Below, piece by piece: positions 26,001 to 38,121 of a stretch of DNA of 64,000 nt (the stretch's first letter is position 1; the number at the start of each line of letters is the position of its first letter). Where the stretch lies: positions 176,611 to 240,610 of the forward strand of contig VXAA01001495.1 of NCBI GenBank assembly GCA_013399115.1, read 5' to 3'. The notes under the pieces were generated by a model. That model was not told the DNA's origin. It worked only from the letters and a program-made list of their open reading frames with translations, and did no database searches. Both the position numbers and the translations under genes were made by a program. The DNA comes from Anseranas semipalmata. Its lineage: Eukaryota; Chordata; Aves; Anseriformes; Anseranatidae.

Positions 26001-29000
26001 TTGTAAGCAGAAAAACAGCACCAGAAGCTTTAGCTACATGATTCCAAGATAAGTAGAATTGTTACAATATTTGATATAATTAGGCACTGTTATTATTTAT
26101 TCAGATCTTAGTAGCCCAAGACATTGGCTTGTAGCAGCCTAACGAAGATCAGACCCTTCACAAAAAGAGATATAAGGCAAAAGAACCACAAAAGATGACA
26201 GAGAGATGGGACCAGGAAACAATATGACAAACAGTGATCACAGCACATTAACCTGACAGTGTCCAGTCTTTTAGCATGTAGTTAAAAAAAAAACTTCCTT
26301 AAAAAAACAAGAAGAATTTTGAGAAGGGACCAGTAGGTATTGAAGTAGTTTCCAGATACAGATATGCACAGATCTCATCCCCAGCATGCAGGGCAGCTGA
26401 AGCATAACAAGCAAGGTCCTTTGAAATCATGACAAGTGGCAAAGATTGCCATCGCTCACAAGCAGATGTAGATATCCATGTTTTGATAGGAAATAAGAGA
26501 AAGCTGGCTGAAAAAAAAAAAAAAACAGTGCTAGCAGCCATAAATAGGTTCTGATGGAGAAGAAAGCCATAGAGAATGGTCACATAGTCAATGTGACAAA
26601 TATGATCTTTTGGGGGAGTGTGATCAAGCAACGGCAGAATTACCCAAGATTAGGAAAAGAAAACTGAATAGAAGGAAAATGTACGCTGTTACCTTACACT
26701 ACAGGTTTAGCTGTGATGCTCAACAGAAGACAATACACATCAGAGAGAGTCTTAAAGAAAAAAAATTGCAACTCATACATTATAGTTGTCTACAGAGAAT
26801 GTAGAAATCTGGTAACTGGTGGTATACTGTGAGATAAGAAAATATTGGCAATTATAGTAGCATAAATGATAAAAGGGAAAGAGTTAGAGGGAAAGACTAA
26901 GAATCTTGTCCAACTTGAAAAGCCGAGGAAATTCTGAAGACAATATTCATTATGCCTTAAACTGTTCAACACTGAAATAATGATGAATGAGCTCCATACT
27001 GAAGCTTCCCATGCTGCAAATAATTATTTAAAACTAGTTAAAGAGAGGCATTTCCCAAACACCTAAGATACCGAGGAGAACTATTACTGTCAAATTGTCA
27101 TCTCCTAAGAGCTCTGAAATTATTAAAAATAATTGCTAGTCATCAAACAAATGCTGAGGGCCTAATTTTACACGCCTGTTTCAAGGCTAAATTCTCACAG
27201 ACATCAGGTTGATCAAGTCAGTGGAAAAATGCCCAATAACATTTTAGTATAATAGTTCTTGTTATAAAAAGCCAAAATGTGTATTTCTAATCATCTGTGT
27301 TAATAATCTTTTAATAAGATGTTTTAATTGAAATTAATGTGTTACATATTGCTATATTAAGCTAAATTAATCAGCATCCTTCAGTAATGGTTGTGCTGGC
27401 AGAGGAATCCTGAGTACGCACGCAGTCTCAGTGCTGTAATTCAGACCAGTACTGGAACGGAACTGGAATGCATTACATGGAATGGGCCCGTTACTGAATG
27501 GGGCCTGCAGAGACCTGGGATTCTGCACCTCTAAACTGATCTACAGCATCGGGACTTAAAACCAGCACATCTTAAAGGCCACCTTTGTTATAGACTGAAT
27601 GACACCACCTCCTGTATACGCTGCTTCTGTGATTTTAACCATCCACAGCAGAGCACACTTCTGCTCTTAGGAATGTTTTTGTAACTCTTTAACTAATGAT
27701 AGTTGGAAATGTTTTTAGAATTACGTAGTAGCAACTTGCCACACAATTAGTAAATGTCAGTTTCACAATTAATGGATGCTATTTCTAGAACATCGGAAAT
27801 CTAATGTTTGTCATCTATGCTTACTCCAAAGGGAAAGGTAATTTATGTCAACAGAAGAAAAAAAAAGTAGAAAAAAAAAGGAAAACAAATTACTCAGGAG
27901 GGAAAGGACAGAAGCTAGGCTACAAGTAACTGTTTTCTTAGCTGGAATTCTACACTACAGTGTGTATTGGGATACTGTACTTTACCAACACACTGAAGCA
28001 AGAAGAAGCACACTATAAGTGTGTGGCTTCCATGCAAAAATAAAGGCAGTAGCTACGGTGAAAAAATCAAAAAAAAATATTTATCCAAGAGGTACCTCTT
28101 CTCATTCACAGCGCTGCTAAAATTCTCTGAAGAGATTTTACAAGCACATTGCAGAATGAGGACAAATAGACGCCCCCATCCCCATTTACATTACAGTAAA
28201 CTATAAAAAATGGCCTATCTTTAATTAAGTTCACCAGTGGTCAGCTTTTTACTACTCTTGTATCTGCATGCAAACGCTGGACACAGTCGCGGGCCTTACG
28301 CTTCCCTGAGCCCCTGAACAGACTGCTTGTTGGCGGTCAGTAAGGTGATGCTCAGAACTCCCACGGGATGGAGATCAGAAATCCTGCCTCCTGTCTGCAC
28401 TAGCCAGTATAACCAGCTGGCACAAGGAAGCATGCATGTGACCTAGTACAGGAACATACCCTGGTAACAGCACAAGTAGTGCAGATGTATCTGGGTTAGA
28501 CTTAGTACCTGTACCAGGAGGGGTGGATTTCACAGGGCAGATTTTAAAGGAAAAAATCTTTCCTCCTGTCCATCCCCAGTTGTGTGACACAGTTGAGACT
28601 ATGCAACCCCTGCCCATATTGCATCTGCATCTGTGCCGTGCTAAAAGTCACATAGCAGGAACAGCAAAAAGCTTAAGGATCCCTGGGAGTCATTGTAACA
28701 GAGTAAATATGGTGATAAATATGGTGATGACCATTCACATTGCAGGTCAACACATAACATTGCTGTAACACATAACATGCTCACAAATAAAAGACAGATG
28801 ATTGTGTATTTGCAAACTACAGAATTTTCTTTCTGCATAAATACATTAAATCACATTTATGCCAAATATATTACATACTCGTGTCAAGAGAATAGACCCC
28901 ATCTGTACTGCAGAGATGTAATTAGCATTAATTAATATGTTCACATTGTCTGGTGTTCATATATTTTGCCCTGAAGCCATAAATGTGGCATGGCATTTAG

Positions 29001-32000
29001 TAAGGCAGTATTCATGAGACTTCATTTGAATTCCAAACATTTGGATTTTGTGATCCTTTTACTGCCCCTTATTATTAACTGTTTCTTAGCATTTATGGAA
29101 AGGGAGTTTTGTTCATTGCAGCATTAGAGAAAATGCTGTTCTTTGTAAGACATTGTTATATGCAAACAAGTTTGTTCAGCGATTGATACTCTAGTATAAA
29201 AGTAGACAGCTACATTCATCTTGTGGCACAGACACAGTAACAAAGAAACTTGTACTTCACAACCCTGAAACAATAAACAGCAAATGTTTGAGTAGTTTAT
29301 TAGCAAACTAGGATAAAATCTGTTCATCCGAGCCATTTGGCAAATAACAGCTATATATTACTTAAAATGATACTGGAAGTGATTCAGGGACAAATGCACA
29401 ACATCTACAATAGCACAGTTTTTACCACTTGTGGTTCAGCAGAGATCCTCAAACATAAGCCCACTTGTGTGCCCTACTCATGACCAACGTGCATTTGTGG
29501 ACAAGATGCCCCTCTTCTCACCAAAAAAACTTTATAAGCCTGTGAGAGGTCCTCTATTACTATTTTTCTTTCTATGACTGCAAACCTCATTTCTGGTTCT
29601 GGTCATTCTGGCACTATTTCAGTGGATAAAAACCATCCGAAGTACTTTGAACTGAATTTCTTTGGTGGAAGTCCTTTGTGTGAGCATTAATGCTCTTTAA
29701 CAAGTCATACTATATGGAGCTGCATGTATCTTCTGCAGAGTTTTCTATAACATCTGCTGCCATCCCTCCATTTCCGAGGGCTTCTTCTTACCTGTTTATT
29801 TTTGGCTGTAATCTATTTTTTCCCTTCATTTAATTCTGCTACAAATATTAACAACGGTAGCTGAAATTGCTGGATATGTGTTCAAGTGGCGGATTACCCA
29901 GATGACTAGAAGTACCTGGGCTAGCTACCTTAACAATAGCTTAGTATTTCCACAGTGAATGCAGCATCCACAGATCCAGTGGAGACCAGGGATACACAAA
30001 TGGGTTAACTAGTATTTTAAGCTGTCCAAGTTTTTAAAAGCCACAAACAGAGTTCAACCCATAGAAACAATATGGCCCTGCTCTAGCAGTGACAAATTTA
30101 CCCTTGGATGAATCAGAGGCAATTTTGCCACATTTTAATTGTATGCCTTTCAATACACAGCCTATTTATTTCTCATGCTTTCAGATGCACAGCTCGCTTT
30201 TTGTAAGCAGCTGTGACAAGAGCGATTTGCTCCAGTGTTATCTACCAAGCCGCTGTTTGGGTGTCCATTAGTGCCGTAACCTCGATGGGCTTTGGCTGAA
30301 GCTCTTAAATGTTCCTAATGCTCATTTAGGGTTTGACCCAATGCACCATTTTCTTGGCAGCAATGAGGCTTTAAGGGGTCATCTTCACAAGCATTAGCCA
30401 TTTATTCACTGCAGTCTTAGTTGTGCTGACCCAAAGGTTTGTAAGGCTACATGGAAAACTGGATCAGTTCACCGATGCAACTGAAATATAATTTGGAAAG
30501 AAGAACAGCTATTCAACTCACTAATCTGGTTTACTGTATGAACCCACAGACAGGTGTCACAGCATGAGTGAAGAAGCAACAGAGGATGGGAACTCATTAC
30601 ATGGATATACTGCAGAGGAATAGGTGAATAGTAAACCTGTGCAGATACAGGTACTGAGGCTGTACCGGCTGGGACTAGTTTAATTGGATCACTAAGATTT
30701 TGAGCTGCTAACCAAATCACTCTTTGGAGCTGTATCATCACGCAGTGTGGTCACTCTCACTTCAGCAAGGCTAGCGCAGGTCACTGCTCTTTAGTCGGAG
30801 TAAGTAAGTGGCCTGAAAGAAAATTAACTCGGAAGTACCTGAACTGACTCTTTCACTAATGATAAATCTTAAAACAAACCTTCTGAAATAGGTCATAGGA
30901 AATGCATCACCTGATTTTTCAACTCTTTTCATTTGTGGTACAATATCATATCTGAAGAGTAATATGATTTTTTGCAAATCATAAAAACCAGAGGGAAAAG
31001 AGACAGAGACCAGTTGCACCCTCAGTGCAGCCAACAAAAGGCACAGTGGATTTTATATTAGCAGGGTATTTGTCAGCATCCTCAGGGTTTAAACAGGGTG
31101 AAAGTCCTTCTTAACAGGGAATAACACCACATTTTTCTTCCAGCTTGAACAGAGTTTACATGGGTAGCACAGACAGGGACAGTTCAAGCCATTGGACTGG
31201 GAAACATCTGTGACATGATGTTATCATTATAATATGGCTATGAGAAGAGTAATACCTGCTTAATGAACTTTGTTAGCCTAGCTGCTCAGGCACAGTAATA
31301 AACTTATTACTTGCCTCTTTGTGCACAGGTATGACTCTGTCGGGCATTGACATGCTGGTACCAGTGCCTGCACAATCAAGACTTGAAGATATTACAGAAA
31401 ACTACATACTGAACATGTGGAGTGTGCTATACACAGAGCTTGTATATACAGAGCTTGAGGTCTGCATATACATTTTGCCATTTCAATTTAAATTTAGTAA
31501 ACCTTGTATTTCGACTTAGTAATTTTGTTCATGCTAAGTTTGAAGTATTACATTCAATCCATTTCTGAGTTATCCAAGAACAAATAATGTCTGAGCGATC
31601 TTCTGGAAGTATGAAAACTACAGGGGTCTCACAATATTCAGATAATTAAAAACAAGCTGAATGGATTTCCTTTTAACTTTGGAGAAATGTTCACATGTGA
31701 GTGAACAAACATAAGCACTTTCAGCTGATACAATCACTTTCTGGGAAAATTAAATTGCTGAAAATGAAGGCGTAAAAATCCAGGACTCCTTTATTTAAAG
31801 GTCTGTAACTGCAACAAAAAACTTATCAATAAATTACATGCGGAAAATGAAACGTTGCATATAAGCTATTTTAAGTAGGTCTGTTTCAGGAAAAGATACA
31901 TAAGGATGTACATCACTTGAAGCTTATGATAAGGTCCCACGCAAGTTAGACTACTGATACTTACATATGCACGTGTACATAAGCCACTGCTTTCAAATGG

Positions 32001-32636
32001 AGTCATAATTAGCTGAAATTACCGTTATTAATTATATAAAATAATCACCTCTTAATTGCATGTACACTATTGCAAACAGCAGTTTCTATAGTAGAACAAA
32101 GAACTCACAGCATAAATGACAGAAAATGCATAATAAAAATTAAAATTGAAGTACATCCATATGCAAGATAGTCACCAAAATACCTTCAAGTTTCTACCCT
32201 GAAAATGAACAAATAGGCAGAGATGTTCAAATACGTGACTTTTGTTTCTCTTACACTGTAGGAGGCACATACTGGAACTGACATTTAATCTTTACTTCTT
32301 ATCAGTAGCAAAAAATATCTGTTATACAGGAAATTACTTGTTCAAGGAGTTTTCAGAGCTTCTGCTTGATACCTTCAGTGCAGAAACAACAAAAGCCAGC
32401 AATTTCTCTCCCATTGAGGACAAGTAATTTTTTGGGTGTTCTTTTAGCAACCAACTATCTCTGAAAATCAAAAGCTATAGAGGTAAAATAATAGGACTAG
32501 ACTTCAATATTAGGCACCAGATCTCCTTGAAAAAGACAGCTGGAAATAATTACTAATAATTTAAACAAACAAACAAACAAAGGTTTTTGCTTGTAAACAT
32601 GCATTTTTTCCCTACATTTTTACAATATTTTCAGAA
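20019..32636. other. Long intergenic stretch with no supported gene
   Basis: I read this stretch on both strands and found no recognisable exon, RNA gene or young transposon. A segment near 22085-22200 looks faintly like a MIR/L2-type tail. Two adjacent plus-strand ORFs at 23731-24108 (125 codons) and 24454-24828 (124 codons) show no domain, low-complexity bias or conserved pattern. Small local repeats occur near 28709 (aaatatggtgat twice) and 31427 (tatacacagagcttg then tatatacagagcttg). Confidence 0.5.
22085..22200 (+). repeat. Possible MIR/L2-type 3' tail
   Basis: The order ttcacaaaatcttcatgag, then attattctctctttgtaac, then tgtacagagacacaaaggtc and aaaagtacttatt resembles the shared 3' region of MIR/L2 repeats (cctcacaa.....tgaggta, ccattttacagatgaggaaactgaggcacagagaggttaag). 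The match is strongly diverged and made by eye. Confidence 0.3.
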
Positions 32637-32664
32637 GGGGGGAGGGTGGGGGGGGAGGGACGGG
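32637..32664 (+). repeat. G-quadruplex-type G-rich tract
   Basis: Five runs of three or more G (6, 3, 8, 3 and 3) are separated by single bases or two bases in 28 nt. This fits the G3+N1-7 rule for intramolecular G-quadruplexes on the plus strand. Nothing coding surrounds it. Confidence 0.85.
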
Positions 32665-34820
32665 ACCTGTGCTTCTCAATGGAAAAGCCTACCTTGGCAA
32701 TTGTCCAGGGTTGATGATTTTGTTTTGTTTTGTTTTTAATTAAAGAGAAAACAGATCTGGTAAGGAAAACACACAAGCATTGTATCAGTTCAGTGTAAAT
32801 GTCTGCTGCCCCTATGTGGCCGTTTTTAGAGTCTCTTGACATTTTCAAAAAAAAAAAAATGTAGTTAATCTCTGGTTAAATTTACCCAATATAAAGAACT
32901 AGCACAACATGTATGCACCATTTGAATCCTAGTTAATCTCTCCAAATTAAGTCTAGATCATACATAGGTCATGTTAGGACTGTTTCAAATTTAAAACACA
33001 TTGTAGCAGTAAGCAGAATTATTGTAGTTGTGATATCCTAAAGATAAAAATACAGGGAAAGCATAGGGAAAAGAACTATATTTCTTTGGCTTAGAAAGAG
33101 TGCCTGCAAATTTCCAACCAGTTTTTATTTTACATCTAATGGAAAATTTAAACATACAAAAGCTCATCTTTTTTTCCTCAGCAATATCAATTCTTCTAAT
33201 AACAGCTCTTATCTTTTCCTGTTATCTGGTCTCATTAAGATACAATCACAGTTTGAGGAATTTGTTTAGACCTTGGCATTTGCAGGGTTGGAGTAGGAAG
33301 ACTACCACAGACCAAACTGCTAGCCTGATTTGTACAAGTGCAGTGGAGAAAACCAAACTGTCAGCAAGGTGTGCAAGGGAGTATATGTATGGGTCTGGTT
33401 GGCTCCTACCAATTGCTCCAACATACAGAAGAACCTGGAATCCAGACAACCCTTGAGACAAGCAGAAAGAGACAAGCTCAGTCCTGGGAGGAACCTCAGA
33501 AGTATCATGCATGTTCCTTGTAAAAATGCTTCCACGTTAACTTCTGCTTTATTGCTTTCACCTATTAAAAAATCTCACAATTACTTGTAGTCCAACCTAT
33601 GAGGTGCTGAGTTCCTTGAATGCTCTCTGAATGTAATGAGAATCAAAAATGTTTTCCATTCTGAAAAAAAAAAAAAAAGAGCCTGGAGTTCGAGACAATC
33701 CACTGATTGTTTCTGCCTAGAAGCAGCCTCTTTTCTCCTACTACAATGTGCAACGTGCATGGCTCAGACAATGCTAGACACAACATGACTCCAGGCCAGC
33801 TGGCCACATTTTTGTGCATATCCACTGCAGGAGTCAAACTCATTCTGTGGTGGGAGCCAAAAAGACATTTTCAGTTAGAGTCCATGAATCAGGACTACGA
33901 AGTTAAGCATAACTTGAAATTTATGGGGCATAAACTCTTACACTTGGCATTGCCTGGAACCAGCACTTGATGGCTTCCATGGCTACTGCTGTCATCTTGG
34001 AAAATGCTTTTACCATGTTTTAAATTTTACTCTTTACAGGCTCTCCCTAATACCATTTTACTGAAAAGTTACTTTACTGATTTTACCTGTGAAAAATCCA
34101 AATGGGCTATCTTTACCAATATAGTCTTGTGAGTGCCTCACACCACAGGACTATCTGTAGCTATTCCTGTCTAATTTTTCAGACTGGAATAATATAGAAA
34201 TGTTATTCTTAAGAAGCCGTGTGTGAAAAAATAGAAATATTTGAAAGCTCTGTCTTTTTATTCTGTGCAAATGGAACAATATTTTGAAAGATATAGCTTC
34301 CTTTAGGTTCTTTAAAATTATGCAATGTGTTCTTATGATGAATCCTTGTGGAGTTTATGGTTATTTCTCACATTTAGCCTTCCAGCTGAATTTGACTTAG
34401 CCATCCATATAAAATCATGTATTTTTACAAGACTTACACACAATTCTTCTAAGATCATTTGCTGATTTGCTGCTATATACGCAGCTTCTAAAGATGTTTA
34501 TCATGTGGTACTTCGCAGACAATATAGATTCCACAGTTGGGTTCCTTGTCTAGGATAGCTCCTGATCAACATTCAGGTAAGAAAGGTTTCATAAAGCCTT
34601 AGGTCTTCCTGTCTTAGATTATATTATTTTTAGTTTCTCAAAAATGACAACATCCTTTTAAAAGACACTGCTGCAATAGATTCACAGATGTCAATCCCAC
34701 ACTGCAAACTGCTATCAAATATCCTGAGTATGAAGATAAATTCCTTTAATTTGTTTAAAGCATATGAGACATTCCCATCATTAAGTTCCATTTACTCTTG
34801 TATTATGGAACATCTTTAAA

Positions 34821-34844
34821 ACAAAACAAAACAACAACAACAAC
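34821..34844 (+). repeat. (AAAAC/AAC)n simple repeat
   Basis: acaaaacaaaacaacaacaa followed by caac. Confidence 0.8.
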
Positions 34845-37242
34845 GAAAAACAGGGAGCTGATATTTTTAGACAGTACATCTGTAATTGAAGTCACCATCG
34901 CTATGATATTCTGTATACTGTGGGCTATAGCAACATAGGGCTGTATGATGCATTCCTGAATTGAAAGAGAAAACGGGGCCTATGGGAAAATAGCAGGGAC
35001 TATTAAATGGCAATAAGCATCTGTATTCATTATGAATGCTTTTCAGACAAGTGCATGGATAACATCTGTAGTATTAACAGCAATGAGCATATATCTTGTC
35101 ATCCTGGTTATTTATACAAATAACATAACAAAAGGTATACCTATAACATCACCTGTTTTGACACAAGCTATCACTCTTTTACCCCATGGGTATAAATGAT
35201 AAGCATTACAAATCTAGGGAGTGTGATACCTCTCAAGAGTCTAGCCTATATTCCAAATGTAGGTGACCAAAGAGATCCCGTGTTACTACCCTGATCCAGG
35301 AAAGCAGAGTGGGAGTTCCTCAAGTATTTTTAGACGTTTGTTCAATTAAAAATATGTATGTTTTTAGAATATGCTCTTTTCCAAAGAACAATTAATTTTT
35401 TAGGTTGTTGGTTTTTTTGTTGTTGTTCTTGTTGTTTTTAGTCATATTCATTGGCTTAGCTGTTTATGAAGCTTTAAAACCACTTACAGGGGTATTTCTC
35501 AAACTAAACATCTTGGTTTGGTAGGTTACAGACTAAGACCTAGATACATAGAGTGTGCAGTTCCACCCAAGTTTCATTAGCTTCAGTAGGATGAAGTGTT
35601 TATAGCAGTTCACCAGAGGTAAGAATTCTTCCTTAAGATATAAATGGATTCAATATAATATGAACAAAGCCAATACCAGTGACACAGTAAGGAGCTGTCA
35701 GACTGAGTCAAAAAGCAGAACGCATTATCTGTGTGCTCTTAATTAAGATCCTGCATTCCATATTCTCAGCTAGCAAGTTTTCTATCAAACCTTAGCATTT
35801 TTCAAAATCCAGAGGGAAAGAAAGGTTCAGTAAGACTTTGCATTTCAGGCAGTACGTTTTGCCTCGACTTGCTACAACACAATACAATCTATAGTAAAGT
35901 TTATATTTCTAGATACAAACCATTTGTTCTTTCATTAAGCAAGTCTTTTGTCAAATAACCTACAGCCCTTTACTTAATAAACCACACTGAGCACACAGCA
36001 TCATTTTGAATTCTATCAGTATAAAATGTCCTTGGCACAAAATTAAAGAAATTAGGTAGGATTTGGGGGGTTTGCTTTTTTGTTTGTTTATGAAAGATTG
36101 CATATCTAAAAGGACAACAGGGTTTTGAAATAAAAGTTTCAAGCCCAATAACTGCAATATTTATACCTGGAATTAAACTACTTATACCAGCAGAATAACA
36201 GGTCTGTAAAACTGTCATTAAAATCAGTCTTTCAGAGGAGTGTACAGAGTTATATAACTCTAACTATTGTAGCCCAACCTTCCATTTAAAAGGCTATGGT
36301 GTTTCAGAGAGGTTGGTTTGGCCAGTTCATCAAGCTTTTCACTTCTGTCCTTAACACCATATAATGAGAATATCTTGTTCATTAGATGGCATGTTCCATA
36401 TGAGGTTCACGTGTAACAAACATTCATCTTACATATATTTATGTCTCCAGAAGGCTCAAGACTTCTCTTCCTCCCTTCCCAAATGTGTCTGTCACAGGGC
36501 AGTCCTGCATCTCCTTGCTTTCCTGTTCCTTCCTTCTTTATTATAAAAGGTATCTTCAAAGAGGAACAGAAATAGAAATCAAGAATTACAAACACTAAAA
36601 AATCCCATACATACAGATTAAAAACAGACCACCTACCTCACCAATCAACCCTACAGCAGTTGTTCTTACAGTAGCCTAGAGTAAGTATTCAGAGTTAAAG
36701 GACCTGGTCTCTTGTTCCTGCTTTCTTCTGTGCACCAGGAAAATAAATCTTTCTTCACTATTCTTGCTTTTGTTGACATCATATGAAGATATTCAACACA
36801 GAAATTTTCTTGTTAGTAGAATACAACAAACACCATGTTGTAACATCTTAATCAGAAAAAAAAATCTTAGATTTTATAGCAGAAAAGTATTTCCTTGCTT
36901 GGCATGTGTTTTCTTCTTTGAAAGCCAGTCTTTGAATAGTCACTTGACAGAACCAATTAAAAAGGGATACATACAGGAACCATTTCTCAAATTTTCCAGT
37001 CTCTTGCAATTCTTACACAAATAGTATTATAACCTTGGAAAAGTCTGATAACTCAAAAGGCAGAACATTGTGGAGTGTATGTATCCACCTGCTGGGAAAC
37101 ATGGAAGATCCATCCAAACCACATTGGATCTTAGATGTATATATACTTACTATATTTCAAACATAACAGTCAGAAGCATACTTTCAATGTGGCTTAAAGA
37201 AAAATACATTTTAAGTGAAAGCACTTTTGACTTCATGAGCTT

Positions 37243-37247
37243 ACATG
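37243..37247. repeat. Target-site duplication of LTR 37248-38116, left copy
   Basis: ACATG, identical to 38117-38121. Confidence 0.85.
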
Positions 37248-38116
37248 TGTGGTAGGTTGACCTTGTCCAGCTGCCAGACACCCACCCAGCTGCTCGTTCA
37301 CTGCCCCTCCTCAACAGGACAGGGGGAGAAAATAAGATGTAAAAAGAGCTCACGGGTCAAGATAAGGACAGAGAGATCATTTACCAACTACCCTCAAGGG
37401 CAACAGAGACTCAACTTGGGGAAAATTAATTTATTGTCAAATTAAAATATCTTCTCCCTACCCCCCACCTCTTCCCCAAGCTCCACCTCACTCCCTTCAT
37501 CCTTGACTTCTCCACCCACCCCACCCACCCCTGATCAGCACAGGCAGATGGGGAATAGGGATTGTGGTCCTTTCTGCCGCTCCTTCCTCCTCACAGTTTT
37601 CCCCTGCCCCAGGGGGGGTCCTCTCCAAGGGCTGCAGTCCTTCAGGATAAACCTGCTCCACTGTGGGCTCTCCATGGGCTGCAGTTCCTTCAGGAAATAT
37701 CCACCTGCCCTGGCATGGGATCCTCCATGGGCTGCAGTGTCGATAAGTGCTCCACTGTGGTCCTCTCTGTGGGCTGCAGCGAAATACCTTCTCCACCATG
37801 GTCTACTCCACGGGCTACAGGAGAATCTCTGCTCCTGTACTTCTAGCATCTCACCCCCTTTTTCTTCTCCAACCTTGGTGTTTGCAGGGCTGTTTCTCAC
37901 ACTTTTTTTCCTCACTCCCCGCTGCCATGCAGCATTTTGAACCTATCTCAAATACGTTTCCCTCAGGTGCTGCCATGTTGGCTGCTGGGCCCAGCCACAT
38001 CCTGCAGCAGGTCCGTTGGAGCCGGCTGGAACCGGCTGTGTCCAGCATGGGGCAGCCCCAGCCTCTCCTCACAGAGGAGCCCTGTAGCCCTGCTGCCAGC
38101 ACGGACACCAAACACA
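37248..38116 (-). mobile_element. ERVL-type solo LTR, copy 1
   Basis: This 869-bp element starts tgtggtaggttgacc and ends ccaaacaca (TG...CA) and is flanked by perfect 5-bp duplications ACATG. Five bases is the usual duplication size of ERVL elements. It is homologous along most of its length to the copy at 43212-44100. I place it on the minus strand because AATAAA occurs there at 37435-37430 and because the related bird LTRs I know run this way. No gag, pol or env sequence is present, so it is a solo LTR left by recombination between the two LTRs of a provirus. The GC-rich open frames inside, on both strands, come from its internal repeats. The exact family name is not assigned. Confidence 0.88.
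37620..37825 (-). repeat. Internal GC-rich repeats of the LTR
   Basis: Five degenerate copies of ctccatgggctgcag (at about 37623, 37670, 37723, 37764 and 37806, plus-strand coordinates) recur every 41 to 53 bases, each preceded by a variable spacer. Similar words recur in the second copy of the LTR (ctccacgggctgcag near 43741), with different spacers. Confidence 0.8.
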
Positions 38117-38121
38117 ACATG
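38117..38121. repeat. Target-site duplication of LTR 37248-38116, right copy
   Basis: ACATG, identical to 37243-37247. Confidence 0.85.

Larger units (their letters stand above)
32665..37247. other. Intergenic, nothing identified beyond simple repeats
   Basis: Simple tracts include a run of 16 A near 33664-33679, an (AAC)n-like tract at 34821-34844 and a GTT-rich tract near 35405-35440. ORFs around 33100-33970 overlap each other in several frames and show no family pattern. I see no gene. Confidence 0.55.

Noticed and set aside
33100..33970. A cluster of overlapping ORFs of 61 to 118 codons
   Set aside because: Frames overlap on both strands with no recognisable domain; I could not link them to a retrocopy or gene.
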